From positions 1 to 64,000 of the forward strand of contig CAJXUY010000001.1 of NCBI GenBank assembly GCA_913060665.1: DNA of 64,000 nucleotides. The letters are read 5' to 3'. A program made the position numbers and the translations under genes. This document shows positions 18,150-27,183 of this stretch, piece after piece. This DNA is from an uncultured Oleiphilaceae bacterium (lineage in GTDB: Bacteria > Pseudomonadota > Gammaproteobacteria > Pseudomonadales > Oleiphilaceae). The notes below the pieces were generated by a model, which had not been told where the DNA came from, ran no database searches, and saw only the letters and a program-made list of their open reading frames with translations. Numbering within the stretch: position 1 is the stretch's first letter; every line of letters begins with the position of its first letter.

Positions 18150-19079
18150 ATGAGCATTCTTGTTATTGCTGATCATGAAAATGGTAGCTTAAAAGCTGCT
18201 ACTTTAAACGTCGTTTCTGCAGCTAAAGCTATTGGTGGTGACGTAGAGGTTCTTGTTGTTGGCGAAAACTGTGGCTCTGCCGCAGAAGCTGCAGCGAAAG
18301 TCGAAGGTGTGAGTAAGGTTTTAGTTGCTGATAATGCAGCATACGGTCATCAGTTGGCCGAGAACCTATCACTATTAGTTGCTGACCTTGGTAAAGGTTA
18401 TAGCCATATCGTTGCTTCTGCAGGTACAACTGGTAAAGACTTTTTACCACGCGTAGCGGCTCTTTTAGATGTAGCTCAGATTTCAGACATCGTTGCTGTA
18501 GAATCTGCTGATACATTTAAGCGTCCAATCTATGCGGGTAACGCAATTGCAACTGTGCAGTCTTCAGACAGCATCAAGGTTATTACTGTGCGTACTACAG
18601 CATTTGACCCAGTAGCAGCCGAAGGTGGTTCTGCCGCGGTCGAAACTGTGGACTCTGCTCAAGATGCGGGTAATTCTGCATTTGTAAGTGCTGAAATTGC
18701 TAAATCTGACCGCCCTGAATTGACTAGTGCAACTATTGTTGTATCTGGTGGTCGCGGTATGCAGAATGGCGAAAACTTCAAGATGCTTGAAGGTATCGCT
18801 GATAAGTTAGGTGCAGCAATGGGTGCTTCACGTGCCGCTGTAGATGCTGGTTTTGTTCCAAACGACATGCAGGTTGGTCAAACAGGCAAGATCGTAGCAC
18901 CTAACCTTTACATTGCCGTTGGTATCTCTGGTGCGATTCAGCACTTAGCAGGTATGTCCGGTAGTAAAGTTATTGTTGCTATCAACAAAGACGAAGAAGC
19001 ACCTATTTTTCAGGTAGCAGACTACGGCTTAGTTGCAGACTTGTTTGAAGCAGTACCGGAGCTTGATGCAGCGCTGTAA
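18150..19079 (+). CDS. etfA: Electron transfer flavoprotein alpha subunit
   Basis: A 309-residue alpha subunit carrying the FAD. The C-terminal domain shows the FAD-binding pattern [53 protein letters not shown] and [18 protein letters not shown]. Length is normal. It starts directly at the etfB stop and is followed by a strong terminator 50 bases later. Confidence 0.97.
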   Translation: MSILVIADHENGSLKAATLNVVSAAKAIGGDVEVLVVGENCGSAAEAAAKVEGVSKVLVADNAAYGHQLAENLSLLVADLGKGYSHIVASAGTTGKDFLPRVAALLDVAQISDIVAVESADTFKRPIYAGNAIATVQSSDSIKVITVRTTAFDPVAAEGGSAAVETVDSAQDAGNSAFVSAEIAKSDRPELTSATIVVSGGRGMQNGENFKMLEGIADKLGAAMGASRAAVDAGFVPNDMQVGQTGKIVAPNLYIAVGISGAIQHLAGMSGSKVIVAINKDEEAPIFQVADYGLVADLFEAVPELDAAL

Positions 19080-19132
19080 GTAACGTTAGATTAGTATAAG
19101 GAATTACATTAGTATTACCTTTTAACTAATTG

Positions 19133-19160
19133 AAAAAGCCCGACTTGTTCGGGCTTTTTT
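19133..19160 (+). terminator. Rho-independent terminator after etfA
   Basis: AAAAAGCCCGA and TCGGGCTTTTTT form a GC-rich stem with a short loop and a six-T tail, ending the etfBA transcript. The A-run on the other side would allow use in the opposite direction too. The remaining 310 bases up to 19472 hold no ORF or repeat that I can support. Confidence 0.9.
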
Positions 19161-19472
19161 GTGTCTAGCTACCTATCAAGTTCCTGTAAACCTTTAAACA
19201 AATGGGTTTGCTAATGCACCTTTATTTTTAACCTCGATAAAGAGTCGCTTAACGTTACTTCTGATTTTAACCTTACAAATAAGACAACCTAATCACCGTA
19301 ATCCCAACAGTTATCAAATAACTCAAAATAGGCATGGTTGTATTTGGGCCCACTTGAATTATTCCAGTAACCTGTGGGCATATAGGGAAAGAGGCATTGC
19401 AGGCAAGCTCTCCACGATAGACCGGGAGGTTGTGGTGGGTTAAAGTTTTGAGTACCTGTGAGCAACAGGTAG

Positions 19473-20144
19473 CTATTTCAACCCGTCGAGTAATCGAGTG
19501 TTCAGGTCAACCCAGCGAGAGAGCTTACCTGATTCCCCAATCCTTTTACCCTGGCCCCGTTGTTTCGAAAGCCACAAACCATCACCGTTAAAGCTATATA
19601 CCGGCACTAGGTCAGTTCGTTTTGATGCGGGCTTAATATCAGAAATCAGGTTGTCAAGTATCAAAGGCTCTGCGCCTGGAGTTTCATAGTAGGCCAATAC
19701 CATATGAGCCTGATTAAGCCGAATGGCTTTGACGTAGGTAATTCGTAGTTTATCGACCGGTACACCCATTGTTTTAAGGGTAAAGTATTTGGCGATTGAA
19801 TAGTCTTCGCAATCACCACCATTGGTGGCAAGGAGTTCTACAGGGGTTGCCCAGTAATCTTCTTGGCCCCAGTGCTGTATGTCTGATTTAAAATTAGTCG
19901 TGTTAAAAAAACGGTTAACTTGGCTAAGCTTATCCTGAGTTGAAAGTTGAGACGGGGTTGTTGCAAGGCGCTCCCATAGCTCAAGGCGATTTCTGGCTGA
20001 TTGGCCGTATTTGTCTTCAATAAAATTGAGTAATTTATCACTCAGCTCAAACGCATACAGAACAGAAACACTTAGCGAAAAAACCAGTATTATTGTATTG
20101 CGTAAGTGGTGGTTGGTGCTCTGTGATAAATGCATCATGCCCAT
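19473..20144 (-). CDS. Transglutaminase-like cysteine protease, LapG-like (BTLCP family)
   Basis: A 223-residue periplasmic-type protein. An N-terminal hydrophobic segment (TIILVFSLSVSVLYAFE) acts as signal or anchor. The papain-like triad is visible: Cys in GGDCEDYSIAKY, His in QAHMVLAYYE and Asp in LILDNL, which are the catalytic residues of LapG, the protease that cleaves large surface adhesins under c-di-GMP control. No lapD neighbour is present. It lies 39 bases downstream of gspC on the same strand, where gspD would be expected, so it is probably co-transcribed with a secretion gene. Confidence 0.85.
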   Translation of the reverse strand: MGMMHLSQSTNHHLRNTIILVFSLSVSVLYAFELSDKLLNFIEDKYGQSARNRLELWERLATTPSQLSTQDKLSQVNRFFNTTNFKSDIQHWGQEDYWATPVELLATNGGDCEDYSIAKYFTLKTMGVPVDKLRITYVKAIRLNQAHMVLAYYETPGAEPLILDNLISDIKPASKRTDLVPVYSFNGDGLWLSKQRGQGKRIGESGKLSRWVDLNTRLLDGLK

Positions 20145-20183
20145 CGGGTTAGTTGTTTTTATATGGACTAATTTTAGTTGTTA

Positions 20184-20864
20184 TTAAGGAGTCTGCTTCA
20201 TCTTTTCTCTAAGTCGCTCCAGCCTTTGTTTTATCTCTTTCTTTCGTTCCTCGCTAAGCGTATCGAGATTGGCAGCAGGCCTAGTGTAGTTTTCCGGTAC
20301 TTGAGGTACCTGTAACGACTGGGGTGAAGTGGTTTGAGGTTGGCGTTGCGAGGTATCGATGTTTGAGTCGTTACGAACAATCCCAATACTAACATCATCT
20401 GGGAAATATAAATTTTCGAGGCGACCATTACGCTCTATAACGATCCGCTTTTCATGGACGCTTTTAAGTGTAGCGTTGCCAGGTAGAGAATCATTAATTG
20501 AGTATTTCAGCGTCTCTTTAGCAGGGCCTTCTATCAGTGCGCTTGCGCGCTCGATTTTAGTGGACGCAGATACACCACGTAAAATTAGCCTTAAATTTGT
20601 TTTTGGTAAATCTTCTGTCTTAACCGCTACTGCTTGCTGGTTTGGGTTTATGGGGGTACCAAAAAGTTTGTATTGATTGATCTCTCTTTCAGGTCGGGGT
20701 TGCTGAATAGGCGTGCTTTCAGTGTTTGTTGCTTGGACCTTAGTTTCGCTGTAGTCAGGCATAAAAAATTCGTATGCCTGCATTGCCAAAGTGAGAAGCA
20801 TTGCTGCAATCAATAAAACTAATATGATGACAGGTGCTTTTTGTTGTATTGCTAATTTGTTCAC
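20184..20864 (-). CDS. gspC: Type II secretion protein C (XcpP-like)
   Basis: A 226-residue bitopic inner-membrane protein: cytoplasmic N-terminus, a membrane helix at about 14-30 (VIILVLLIAAMLLTLAMQ), a proline-rich linker, then the HR domain (YKLFGTPIN, TNLRLILRGVSAS, ASALIEGPAKE, YSINDSLPGNATLKSV, VIERNGRLENLYF). The C-terminus is a short charged coiled coil (LSEERKKEIKQRLERLREKM) rather than a PDZ domain, as in Pseudomonas XcpP. GspC links the inner-membrane platform to the GspD secretin. It is divergent from gspE-M, like xcpP from xcpR-Z. Confidence 0.87.
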   Translation of the reverse strand: MNKLAIQQKAPVIILVLLIAAMLLTLAMQAYEFFMPDYSETKVQATNTESTPIQQPRPEREINQYKLFGTPINPNQQAVAVKTEDLPKTNLRLILRGVSASTKIERASALIEGPAKETLKYSINDSLPGNATLKSVHEKRIVIERNGRLENLYFPDDVSIGIVRNDSNIDTSQRQPQTTSPQSLQVPQVPENYTRPAANLDTLSEERKKEIKQRLERLREKMKQTP

Positions 20865-21142
20865 AGCAGGGGCTAACCTTTGTTCTTATTGAGTGATTTT
20901 TTATAATAGAGCGCTAACGAAGATAATTATAGTCTTGATTGCGAAGACGAGCGTTCTTAATTAACGCATTGTTAATAAAATAAATTTTGCGTTAGCGTTA
21001 ATTAACATTCAAAATGTGCTGAATACCTTAACAATTTTGATTTATTTTAAGGATAATTCGCTATGACTCTGAAAGAGATGACTATAATAAAAAATGCACA
21101 CTGATAATCAACCACTAACACCCGTCATTCAAGGAGCTCGCG

Positions 21143-22660
21143 TTGAACTTCGAAACTAGCTCAGACGCTGTTCTTGCAGAACCAGAGACCAATCACAGCC
21201 GATTACCCTTTGGTTTTGCTAAAAAGCACTCTGTGGTCATCGCCAAAGATCCCAACGGTGAACTTTGCATTCTTCACTCCGAAGCACTCAATAATCGCGT
21301 ATTCTGTGAGTTAAACCGTATTACACAAGGTGACTTGCGGTTCGAACAGGTGACTAAAGATCTTTTCGAAGAGTCTCTTTCGTTCGCTTATCAAAATGAC
21401 TCGGCTGAAGCCATGCAAATGGTTGAAGGGCTAGGAGACGATATGGATCTTGCTAGTTTGGCAGATTCCGTACCTGAAACAGAGGATCTATTGGAGCAGG
21501 AGGATGATGCACCTATTATTCGTCTGATCAACGCTATCTTGACCGAAGCAGTCAAAACCAGCGCATCAGATATTCACATCGAGACCTTTGAAAAACAGCT
21601 AGTCGTTCGTTTTAGGGTGGACGGTGTGTTGCGGGAAATCGTGCAGCCAAAACGTGCATTGGCGCCGCTTCTTATTAGTCGTATCAAGGTCATGTCCAAG
21701 CTCGATATAGCCGAGAAAAGAATCCCACAAGATGGGCGGATATCATTAAGAGTAGGTGGACGAGAGGTTGATATTCGTGTGTCGACCATGCCTTCTGCCA
21801 ACGGCGAGCGAATCGTTTTGCGATTATTAGATAAGCAAGCCGGTCGATTAAAACTTGACTCTTTGGGTATGTCCGTAAGGGACTTAAAAACATTAAAAGG
21901 CCTCGTTAGTCGACCGCACGGTATTATTTTGGTGACTGGACCAACCGGCTCAGGTAAAACCACTACGCTTTATGCAGGCCTTTCTGAGATCAATGACAAA
22001 AGCCGAAATATTCTTACGGTAGAAGACCCGATTGAATATAACTTGCCGGGTATCGGGCAGACTCAAGTCAACACAAAAGTTGATATGACCTTCTCTAGGG
22101 GGCTTAGGGCGATACTTCGCCAAGACCCGGATGTCGTAATGATTGGTGAGATTCGAGATCTTGAAACCTCTGAGATCGCCGTTCAAGCAAGTTTGACGGG
22201 GCACTTGGTATTATCCACCCTACACACCAATAGTGCTGTTGGGTCAATTACTCGATTAATAGATATGGGGGTAGAGCCGTTTTTAATTTCGTCAAGCATG
22301 GTCGGCATTATTGCTCAGCGTCTTGTAAGAGTTCTCTGCTCAAGCTGCAGGGAACCCTACCAGCCAGATAAGGATGCTTGCGACTTTTTACAGCAAGACC
22401 CTGCTACTCCGCCTACTATTTACCGAGCAAAAGGCTGTACCGAATGTAATCATTTAGGTTATAGAGGCAGGATGGGAATCTATGAAGTTATTGATATAGA
22501 TGATCAGATGCGCAACCTCATTCATAGCAAGGCCGGTGAACTTGAGCTGGAAGCCTACGCCCGAAAATGTGGCCCAAGCATTCATGCTGATGGTGTAGCG
22601 AAAATATTGGCCGGTGTTACGTCAGTCGAAGAAGTACTGCGCGTCACTCATAGGGAGTAA
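21143..22660 (+). CDS. gspE: Type II secretion ATPase GspE
   Basis: A 505-residue cytoplasmic ATPase that drives pseudopilus assembly. Walker A is GPTGSGKTTT at about residues 266-275, the Asp box and Walker B follow (RQDPDVVMIGEIRDLETSEIA), the His box is LSTLHTNSA, and a zinc-binding module has two CxxC pairs (CSSC, CTEC). The start is the TTG at 21143, about six bases after an AAGGAG ribosome site; no ATG fits. It begins the gspEFGHIJKLM run, with stop and start of the next gene nearly touching. Confidence 0.95.
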   Translation: MNFETSSDAVLAEPETNHSRLPFGFAKKHSVVIAKDPNGELCILHSEALNNRVFCELNRITQGDLRFEQVTKDLFEESLSFAYQNDSAEAMQMVEGLGDDMDLASLADSVPETEDLLEQEDDAPIIRLINAILTEAVKTSASDIHIETFEKQLVVRFRVDGVLREIVQPKRALAPLLISRIKVMSKLDIAEKRIPQDGRISLRVGGREVDIRVSTMPSANGERIVLRLLDKQAGRLKLDSLGMSVRDLKTLKGLVSRPHGIILVTGPTGSGKTTTLYAGLSEINDKSRNILTVEDPIEYNLPGIGQTQVNTKVDMTFSRGLRAILRQDPDVVMIGEIRDLETSEIAVQASLTGHLVLSTLHTNSAVGSITRLIDMGVEPFLISSSMVGIIAQRLVRVLCSSCREPYQPDKDACDFLQQDPATPPTIYRAKGCTECNHLGYRGRMGIYEVIDIDDQMRNLIHSKAGELELEAYARKCGPSIHADGVAKILAGVTSVEEVLRVTHRE

Positions 22661-22663
22661 TTG

Positions 22664-23878
22664 ATGGCTGCGTATGATTACAAAGCGCTAGATCAAAAAG
22701 GACGCCAAAAGAAAGGTGTTATCGAAGCAGATAGTTCGCGTCAAGTTCGCCAGCAGTTAAGGGACAAAGGCCTTACACCGCTATCGGTTGAAACTACGGT
22801 AGAAAAAGAAGGGCGAACTAAGTCGTTTTCGTCCCAGGGAAAAAGCTTAAGTGTTAAGGATTTGGCATTAATCACTCGCCAGATTGCGACGTTAATTCAA
22901 GCGGGAATTCCAATTGAGGAAGCCCTTAGCGCGGTATCTGATCAAAATGATAAGCCTCGTATTCGTAGCATTATGCTGGCCATTAGAGCCAAGGTACTCG
23001 AAGGATATACACTTGCGGATAGTATGGCTGAATTTCCAAATGCTTTCCCCAAACTCTATCGATCTACCGTTGCTGCAGGCGAGCATGCTGGACATATGGA
23101 CTTAGTATTGAATCGGTTGGCCGATTACACCGAGTCTCGTCAGCAAGCCAGACAAAAAATTCAACTTGCTGCTATCTATCCGGTCATTCTGTCTGTCGTC
23201 GCAATCTCTATTGTTGTATTTCTTCTGACTTACGTTGTGCCTGATATTATCGAAGTATTTATCAATAATGGGCAAGAGTTACCTGCGTTAACTCAATCAC
23301 TTTTAGTGGTCAGTGACTTTCTGAGTAACTGGGGGATGTATATCCTCATTGTATTGATCATTGGCTTCGCCGTGTTTCAATTTTTTTTGAAAAAAGATGC
23401 GTTTCGATTTGCTGTACACAAGAAAATTTTATCCACTCCGTTTATTTCGAAGTTGTCAAAGGGGATGAATACGGCCCGGTTTGCCAGTACATTGAGTATA
23501 TTGAATAGTAGTGGTGTGCCATTAGTTGAGGCCATTCGTATTTCAGGAGAAGTGCTGTCGAATGACTGTCTCAAGTCTTCTATTATGGATGCGGCAGTGA
23601 TGGTCAGTGAAGGTTCAAGCCTAACTAAATCCCTTGAAAATACCGGTTATTTTCCGCCTATGATGCTTCATATGGTCGCCAGTGGAGAGTCAAGCGGTGA
23701 GTTAGATCAAATGCTCGAAAGAACGGCAAAGAATCAGGAGAACGACCTTGAGGGGCTTATTACCGCTATCGTTGGGTTGTTTGAACCATTAATGCTATTG
23801 GTCATGGGGGTGGTCGTTCTTATTATCGTTTTGGCGATTATGCTACCGATTTTAAGCATGAGTAACTTGGTCGGTTAG
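22664..23878 (+). CDS. gspF: Type II secretion inner-membrane protein GspF
   Basis: A 404-residue polytopic platform protein with two T2SF domains. The N-terminus MAAYDYKALDQKGRQKKGVIEADS is characteristic; ARQIATLIQAGIPIEEAL and STLSILNSSGVPLVEAL-like segments mark the two repeats; membrane helices lie at about residues 170-190, 222-240 and 374-398. The true start is the ATG at 22664, just after the gspE stop and preceded by AGGGAG; a TTG codon directly before it is less likely. Confidence 0.94.
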   Translation: MAAYDYKALDQKGRQKKGVIEADSSRQVRQQLRDKGLTPLSVETTVEKEGRTKSFSSQGKSLSVKDLALITRQIATLIQAGIPIEEALSAVSDQNDKPRIRSIMLAIRAKVLEGYTLADSMAEFPNAFPKLYRSTVAAGEHAGHMDLVLNRLADYTESRQQARQKIQLAAIYPVILSVVAISIVVFLLTYVVPDIIEVFINNGQELPALTQSLLVVSDFLSNWGMYILIVLIIGFAVFQFFLKKDAFRFAVHKKILSTPFISKLSKGMNTARFASTLSILNSSGVPLVEAIRISGEVLSNDCLKSSIMDAAVMVSEGSSLTKSLENTGYFPPMMLHMVASGESSGELDQMLERTAKNQENDLEGLITAIVGLFEPLMLLVMGVVVLIIVLAIMLPILSMSNLVG

Positions 23879-23946
23879 TGGTTGATTGATAATAAGTGAC
23901 CATTAATAAGTACTATATTGAACTAACAATTTAGAGAATAAACATA

Positions 23947-24384
23947 ATGAATACTATCAAGGAACAACGTGGTTTTACCCTAATCGAAATCATGGTCGTA
24001 ATGGTTATTTTGGGTCTTTTAGTGGCGGTGGTCGCACCTAATATTCTTGGCCGAGGTGAGCAAGCTCGCGTAACAGTTGCTGAGACTCAAATCAGGGAAG
24101 TGTCTAACGCACTTGACCTATATAAGCTAGATAATTTTAGCTATCCTAGCACCGAGCAGGGCCTTGAAGCGCTAGTGGCGAAGCCTAGTGGGTTTCCGGA
24201 GCCTAAAAACTGGAACAAAGATGGTTATATGAAAACAGTACCGGTGGACCCATGGGGAACGCCATACCAGTACATTAGCCCAGGTGTAAATGGGCCGTTT
24301 GACCTCTATTCACTAGGTTCAGATGGCAAGGAAGGCGGTGAAGAAGAGGGGGCTGACATCGGTAACTGGGATGTGAAAGAGTAA
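23947..24384 (+). CDS. gspG: Major pseudopilin GspG
   Basis: A 145-residue type IV pilin-like protein. The prepilin peptidase site is between G9 and F10 in EQRGFTLIEIMVVMVILGLL with Glu at +5, followed by the hydrophobic helix. The C-terminal domain (DNFSYPSTEQGLEALV, DPWGTPYQYISPG, DLYSLGSDGKEGGE, DIGNW) is the calcium-binding fold typical of GspG. It is the fourth gene of the secretion cluster counting gspC. Confidence 0.96.
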   Translation: MNTIKEQRGFTLIEIMVVMVILGLLVAVVAPNILGRGEQARVTVAETQIREVSNALDLYKLDNFSYPSTEQGLEALVAKPSGFPEPKNWNKDGYMKTVPVDPWGTPYQYISPGVNGPFDLYSLGSDGKEGGEEEGADIGNWDVKE

Positions 24385-24395
24385 TATTTCTCATC

Positions 24396-24941
24396 ATGAT
24401 TAATGCTAACCCAACATTAGCCTCAAAACAGGCGGGCTTCACTTTAATCGAAATCCTGGTCGTTATGGTACTGCTGGGGCTTTTGAGTGGAGTCGCTGTG
24501 TTCACGCTTGGAAGCGGAAAGCAGCAGCGTGAGTTAGCGAATGAATCCCAGCGGTTGCATGCCTTGCTTAGAGTGGCTTCTGAAGAGGCCATTTTGTCTA
24601 ATTCCGAAATTGGATTTAGTATTGATGAAGATGGCTATGAGTTTTTGGAATATGATGATGAGAAGTTCACATGGTCACCTTCAACAATCGAATTACTTAA
24701 GGGTCGGCAGTTTCCTGAGTGGGTTGTTATTGAGTTTCGCCGTAACGCTGAAGACCTTAAGATATTGGGTAAAGAGCAAGACGAATTAAAGAAACCCGAT
24801 ATGATGTTACTATCTAGCGGGGAAGTAACACCCTTTACAGTAACTCTACAGGTTAACCAAAACCCAGATAGTCAGTTCGTAATCACATCTGATGGGCTTG
24901 AAGAAATCAAACTCGTTGTACCAGGTAAAGAGGACGAATAG
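24396..24941 (+). CDS. gspH: Minor pseudopilin GspH
   Basis: A 181-residue minor pseudopilin with the cleavage motif KQAGFTLIEILVVMVLLGLL (Glu at +5). The rest is a beta-rich GspH domain (RLHALLRVASEEAILSNSEIGF, YEFLEYDDEKFTW). It begins 11 bases after the gspG stop and ends 4 bases before the gspI start, in line with one operon. Confidence 0.9.
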   Translation: MINANPTLASKQAGFTLIEILVVMVLLGLLSGVAVFTLGSGKQQRELANESQRLHALLRVASEEAILSNSEIGFSIDEDGYEFLEYDDEKFTWSPSTIELLKGRQFPEWVVIEFRRNAEDLKILGKEQDELKKPDMMLLSSGEVTPFTVTLQVNQNPDSQFVITSDGLEEIKLVVPGKEDE

Positions 24942-24945
24942 CCAT

Positions 24946-25359
24946 ATGCGTCATCGTTCTTTTTATTCATTTTCACACCGCAATAGAAATAATGGTTTTA
25001 CCCTTCTTGAGGTGGTGATCGCGCTTATGGTGTTTGCGCTTATCGGTACTTCTATTCAGAAAGTGACATCTCAAACCATCAGCCAATATGAACGGATACG
25101 TCTTAAGACCATGGCGAATTGGATTGCAGAAAATAAAATGGTAGAGGTACGATTAAGTGGAGATCTACCGCAAACGAGAGAAACTAAAGAAGACATAGCG
25201 TTTGGTAAAGATCATTGGAAGATTGTATCTAAGGTATCAAAGACTACTGATGCAAACTTTAATCGTGTGGACTTAGTCATTTTCCACAAAGCATCAGATG
25301 ATCAGTTTGAAGAGGGGAACCAAATCCTTAGTTATTCCGGTTTTGCAGGTCGCCACTGA
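24946..25359 (+). CDS. gspI: Minor pseudopilin GspI
   Basis: A 137-residue minor pseudopilin with leader RHRSFYSFSHRNRNN and cleavage site NGFTLLEVVIALMVFALIG. The body contains WIAENKMVEVRL, a GspI signature that positions the protein at the pseudopilus tip with GspJ and GspK. I chose the ATG at 24946, because the longer frame from 24892 would overlap gspH by 50 bases and give an unusually long leader. Its stop overlaps the gspJ start. Confidence 0.9.
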   Translation: MRHRSFYSFSHRNRNNGFTLLEVVIALMVFALIGTSIQKVTSQTISQYERIRLKTMANWIAENKMVEVRLSGDLPQTRETKEDIAFGKDHWKIVSKVSKTTDANFNRVDLVIFHKASDDQFEEGNQILSYSGFAGRH

Positions 25360-26090
25360 TGGCCATTGGCATTAAGATAGCTCGTCAAAATGGGTTCACG
25401 TTGCTTGAGGTTTTAATAGCGATAGGTATTACGGCTTTAATAGGCCTCGGTACGTGGCAGCTCCTAGGGGGCACAATTAGAGCTCAACAAATCACACAGA
25501 ACAACAGCGAACGATTTGAACAGCTTCAAAAGATGATGCTGATTTTATCTCGAGATGTTCAACAGGTAAGCCACCGTGCTATTCGTGATGAATATGGTGA
25601 CTTCCAGCCCGCAGTTTCGAATCGTAATACGTTGTATGTAATGGAGCTGACCCGTTCTGGGTGGCGCAACCCGATGGGAGACACCCGTAGTGATCTTCAA
25701 CGCGTATCTTACGAATTACTTGATGGAGAGTTGCTTCGACATTATTGGACAATGCTTGATAGGCCTCAAGATAGCGAAAGTGTTATTCAAACTCTCTTAA
25801 CGGACATTGATGCAATTGTCTTGCGGTTTATGGATGATGAAAATCAGTGGGTAGAATCTTGGCCCCCTGAGCAGACGGATACTGACAATAGCCGAATTGG
25901 CAAATACCTGTTACCGAAGGCTCTTGAAATAACAATAGAACATAATTATTTTGGATCACTCAAACGGTTGTACGATCTTCCGCAATTTCTGCAAATTGAA
26001 ACAGTGGCCAACGATGACGACTCTGATAAGGGAGAAGAAGGAACTAACCAACAACAAGAAAACGAAAGTATTGATAGTGAAAACCAGTAA
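25359..26090 (+). CDS. gspJ: Minor pseudopilin GspJ
   Basis: A 243-residue minor pseudopilin: cleavage motif QNGFTLLEVLIAIGITALIG, then LSRDVQQVSHRAIRDEYG and LQRVSYELLDGELLRHYW, as in GspJ. The C-terminal 30 residues are acidic and Gln-rich (DDDSDKGEEGTNQQQENES), beyond the usual domain. Start overlaps the gspI stop (TGATG). Confidence 0.9.
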   Translation: MAIGIKIARQNGFTLLEVLIAIGITALIGLGTWQLLGGTIRAQQITQNNSERFEQLQKMMLILSRDVQQVSHRAIRDEYGDFQPAVSNRNTLYVMELTRSGWRNPMGDTRSDLQRVSYELLDGELLRHYWTMLDRPQDSESVIQTLLTDIDAIVLRFMDDENQWVESWPPEQTDTDNSRIGKYLLPKALEITIEHNYFGSLKRLYDLPQFLQIETVANDDDSDKGEEGTNQQQENESIDSENQ

Positions 26091-26120
26091 CTTTGGAACA
26101 CATACTCATGGATAACCAGC

Positions 26121-27137
26121 TTGCTAGTTAAATTCTCACCTAACAGCGTTACGTTACCTCATAAACAAAAGGGCGTTGCCCTTATGATGGTGTTGTTTGT
26201 TTTTGCATTAGTGACCATTTTGGCTAGCGGGATGATTTCTCGCCAAAGTCTATTTATCAAAAAAGCATCTAACACTCTAATTCAAAGCCAAGCTTATGAG
26301 TATGCAATAGGGGCAGAGCAGGTAGCGCGTCAAATACTATTTGTTGACTGGGAGAACGATAAGAAGGAAACAGAATTTATGGACGACCCTTCTGAGGCTT
26401 GGGGCGCTGGAGCGGTTGGATTTCCAGTAGATTTTGGTGTTATTGAGGCTCAAGTTGATGACCTTCAGGGTAAGCTAAATATTAATAGCCTTATTAATTC
26501 AAATGGGTCAAAAGATCAGGTGGTGATTGATCGGTTCACCAACCTCTTTTTAATTCTTGAAATCGAACAGTTACGACTTGAAAAAATCATAGATTGGATT
26601 GATGAAAATGATGAAGTTGACGGATCGGAAGGTGCTGAAGACGGTGACTATTTAATTAAGGATAAACCTTATAGAACAGGTAGTCAGCCTTTTGCGTCGA
26701 TTTCAGAACTTATGTTAATTGATGGTGTCACGCCTGATATTTACGCTAAGTTGTTGCCCCATGTTTCGGCTTTACCTGTTGGTGTAAAAGCAATTAATAT
26801 AAATACATGCACAAAAGAGATATACAGGTCACTGTCAAAGGGAAAAACCCTATCAGATGCCGAAGGTCAGTCTATAATCGACTATAGAAAGGATAAACCT
26901 TTTAAAAAGCTAGAAGACTTTAAAGCATTACCTGAGTATGCTGGCTTAGTATTAGAAGGAAGTTTTTCGATAAATAGCGAGTTTTTCACAGTATCCTCCA
27001 AGGTAACACTTGGAGGCCGGGTCAGCCGGTTAGTGTCAGTTCTTTATCGAGATGCTAATGATGGCACATTAACGTTATTATCACGGGATCAAGGTCAAAA
27101 GTATATCATCACTAAAGAGCTGATTCTGGCACAATAA
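26121..27137 (+). CDS. gspK: Minor pseudopilin GspK
   Basis: A 338-residue pseudopilin that caps the pseudopilus. The leader ends QKGVALMMVLFVFALVTILA; as usual for GspK the residue at +5 is not Glu. Conserved blocks are DLQGKLNINSLI, DWIDENDEVDGSEGAEDGDY and ININTCTKEIYRSL, which bind calcium and contact GspI/J. The only usable start is a TTG at 26121, since no ATG or GTG lies before the leader, and its ribosome site is weak. Confidence 0.9.
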   Translation: MLVKFSPNSVTLPHKQKGVALMMVLFVFALVTILASGMISRQSLFIKKASNTLIQSQAYEYAIGAEQVARQILFVDWENDKKETEFMDDPSEAWGAGAVGFPVDFGVIEAQVDDLQGKLNINSLINSNGSKDQVVIDRFTNLFLILEIEQLRLEKIIDWIDENDEVDGSEGAEDGDYLIKDKPYRTGSQPFASISELMLIDGVTPDIYAKLLPHVSALPVGVKAININTCTKEIYRSLSKGKTLSDAEGQSIIDYRKDKPFKKLEDFKALPEYAGLVLEGSFSINSEFFTVSSKVTLGGRVSRLVSVLYRDANDGTLTLLSRDQGQKYIITKELILAQ

Positions 27138-27183
27138 GCTATAACCAAAGCCGAAGAATTTAAGGGACATAAAGAGAACAATA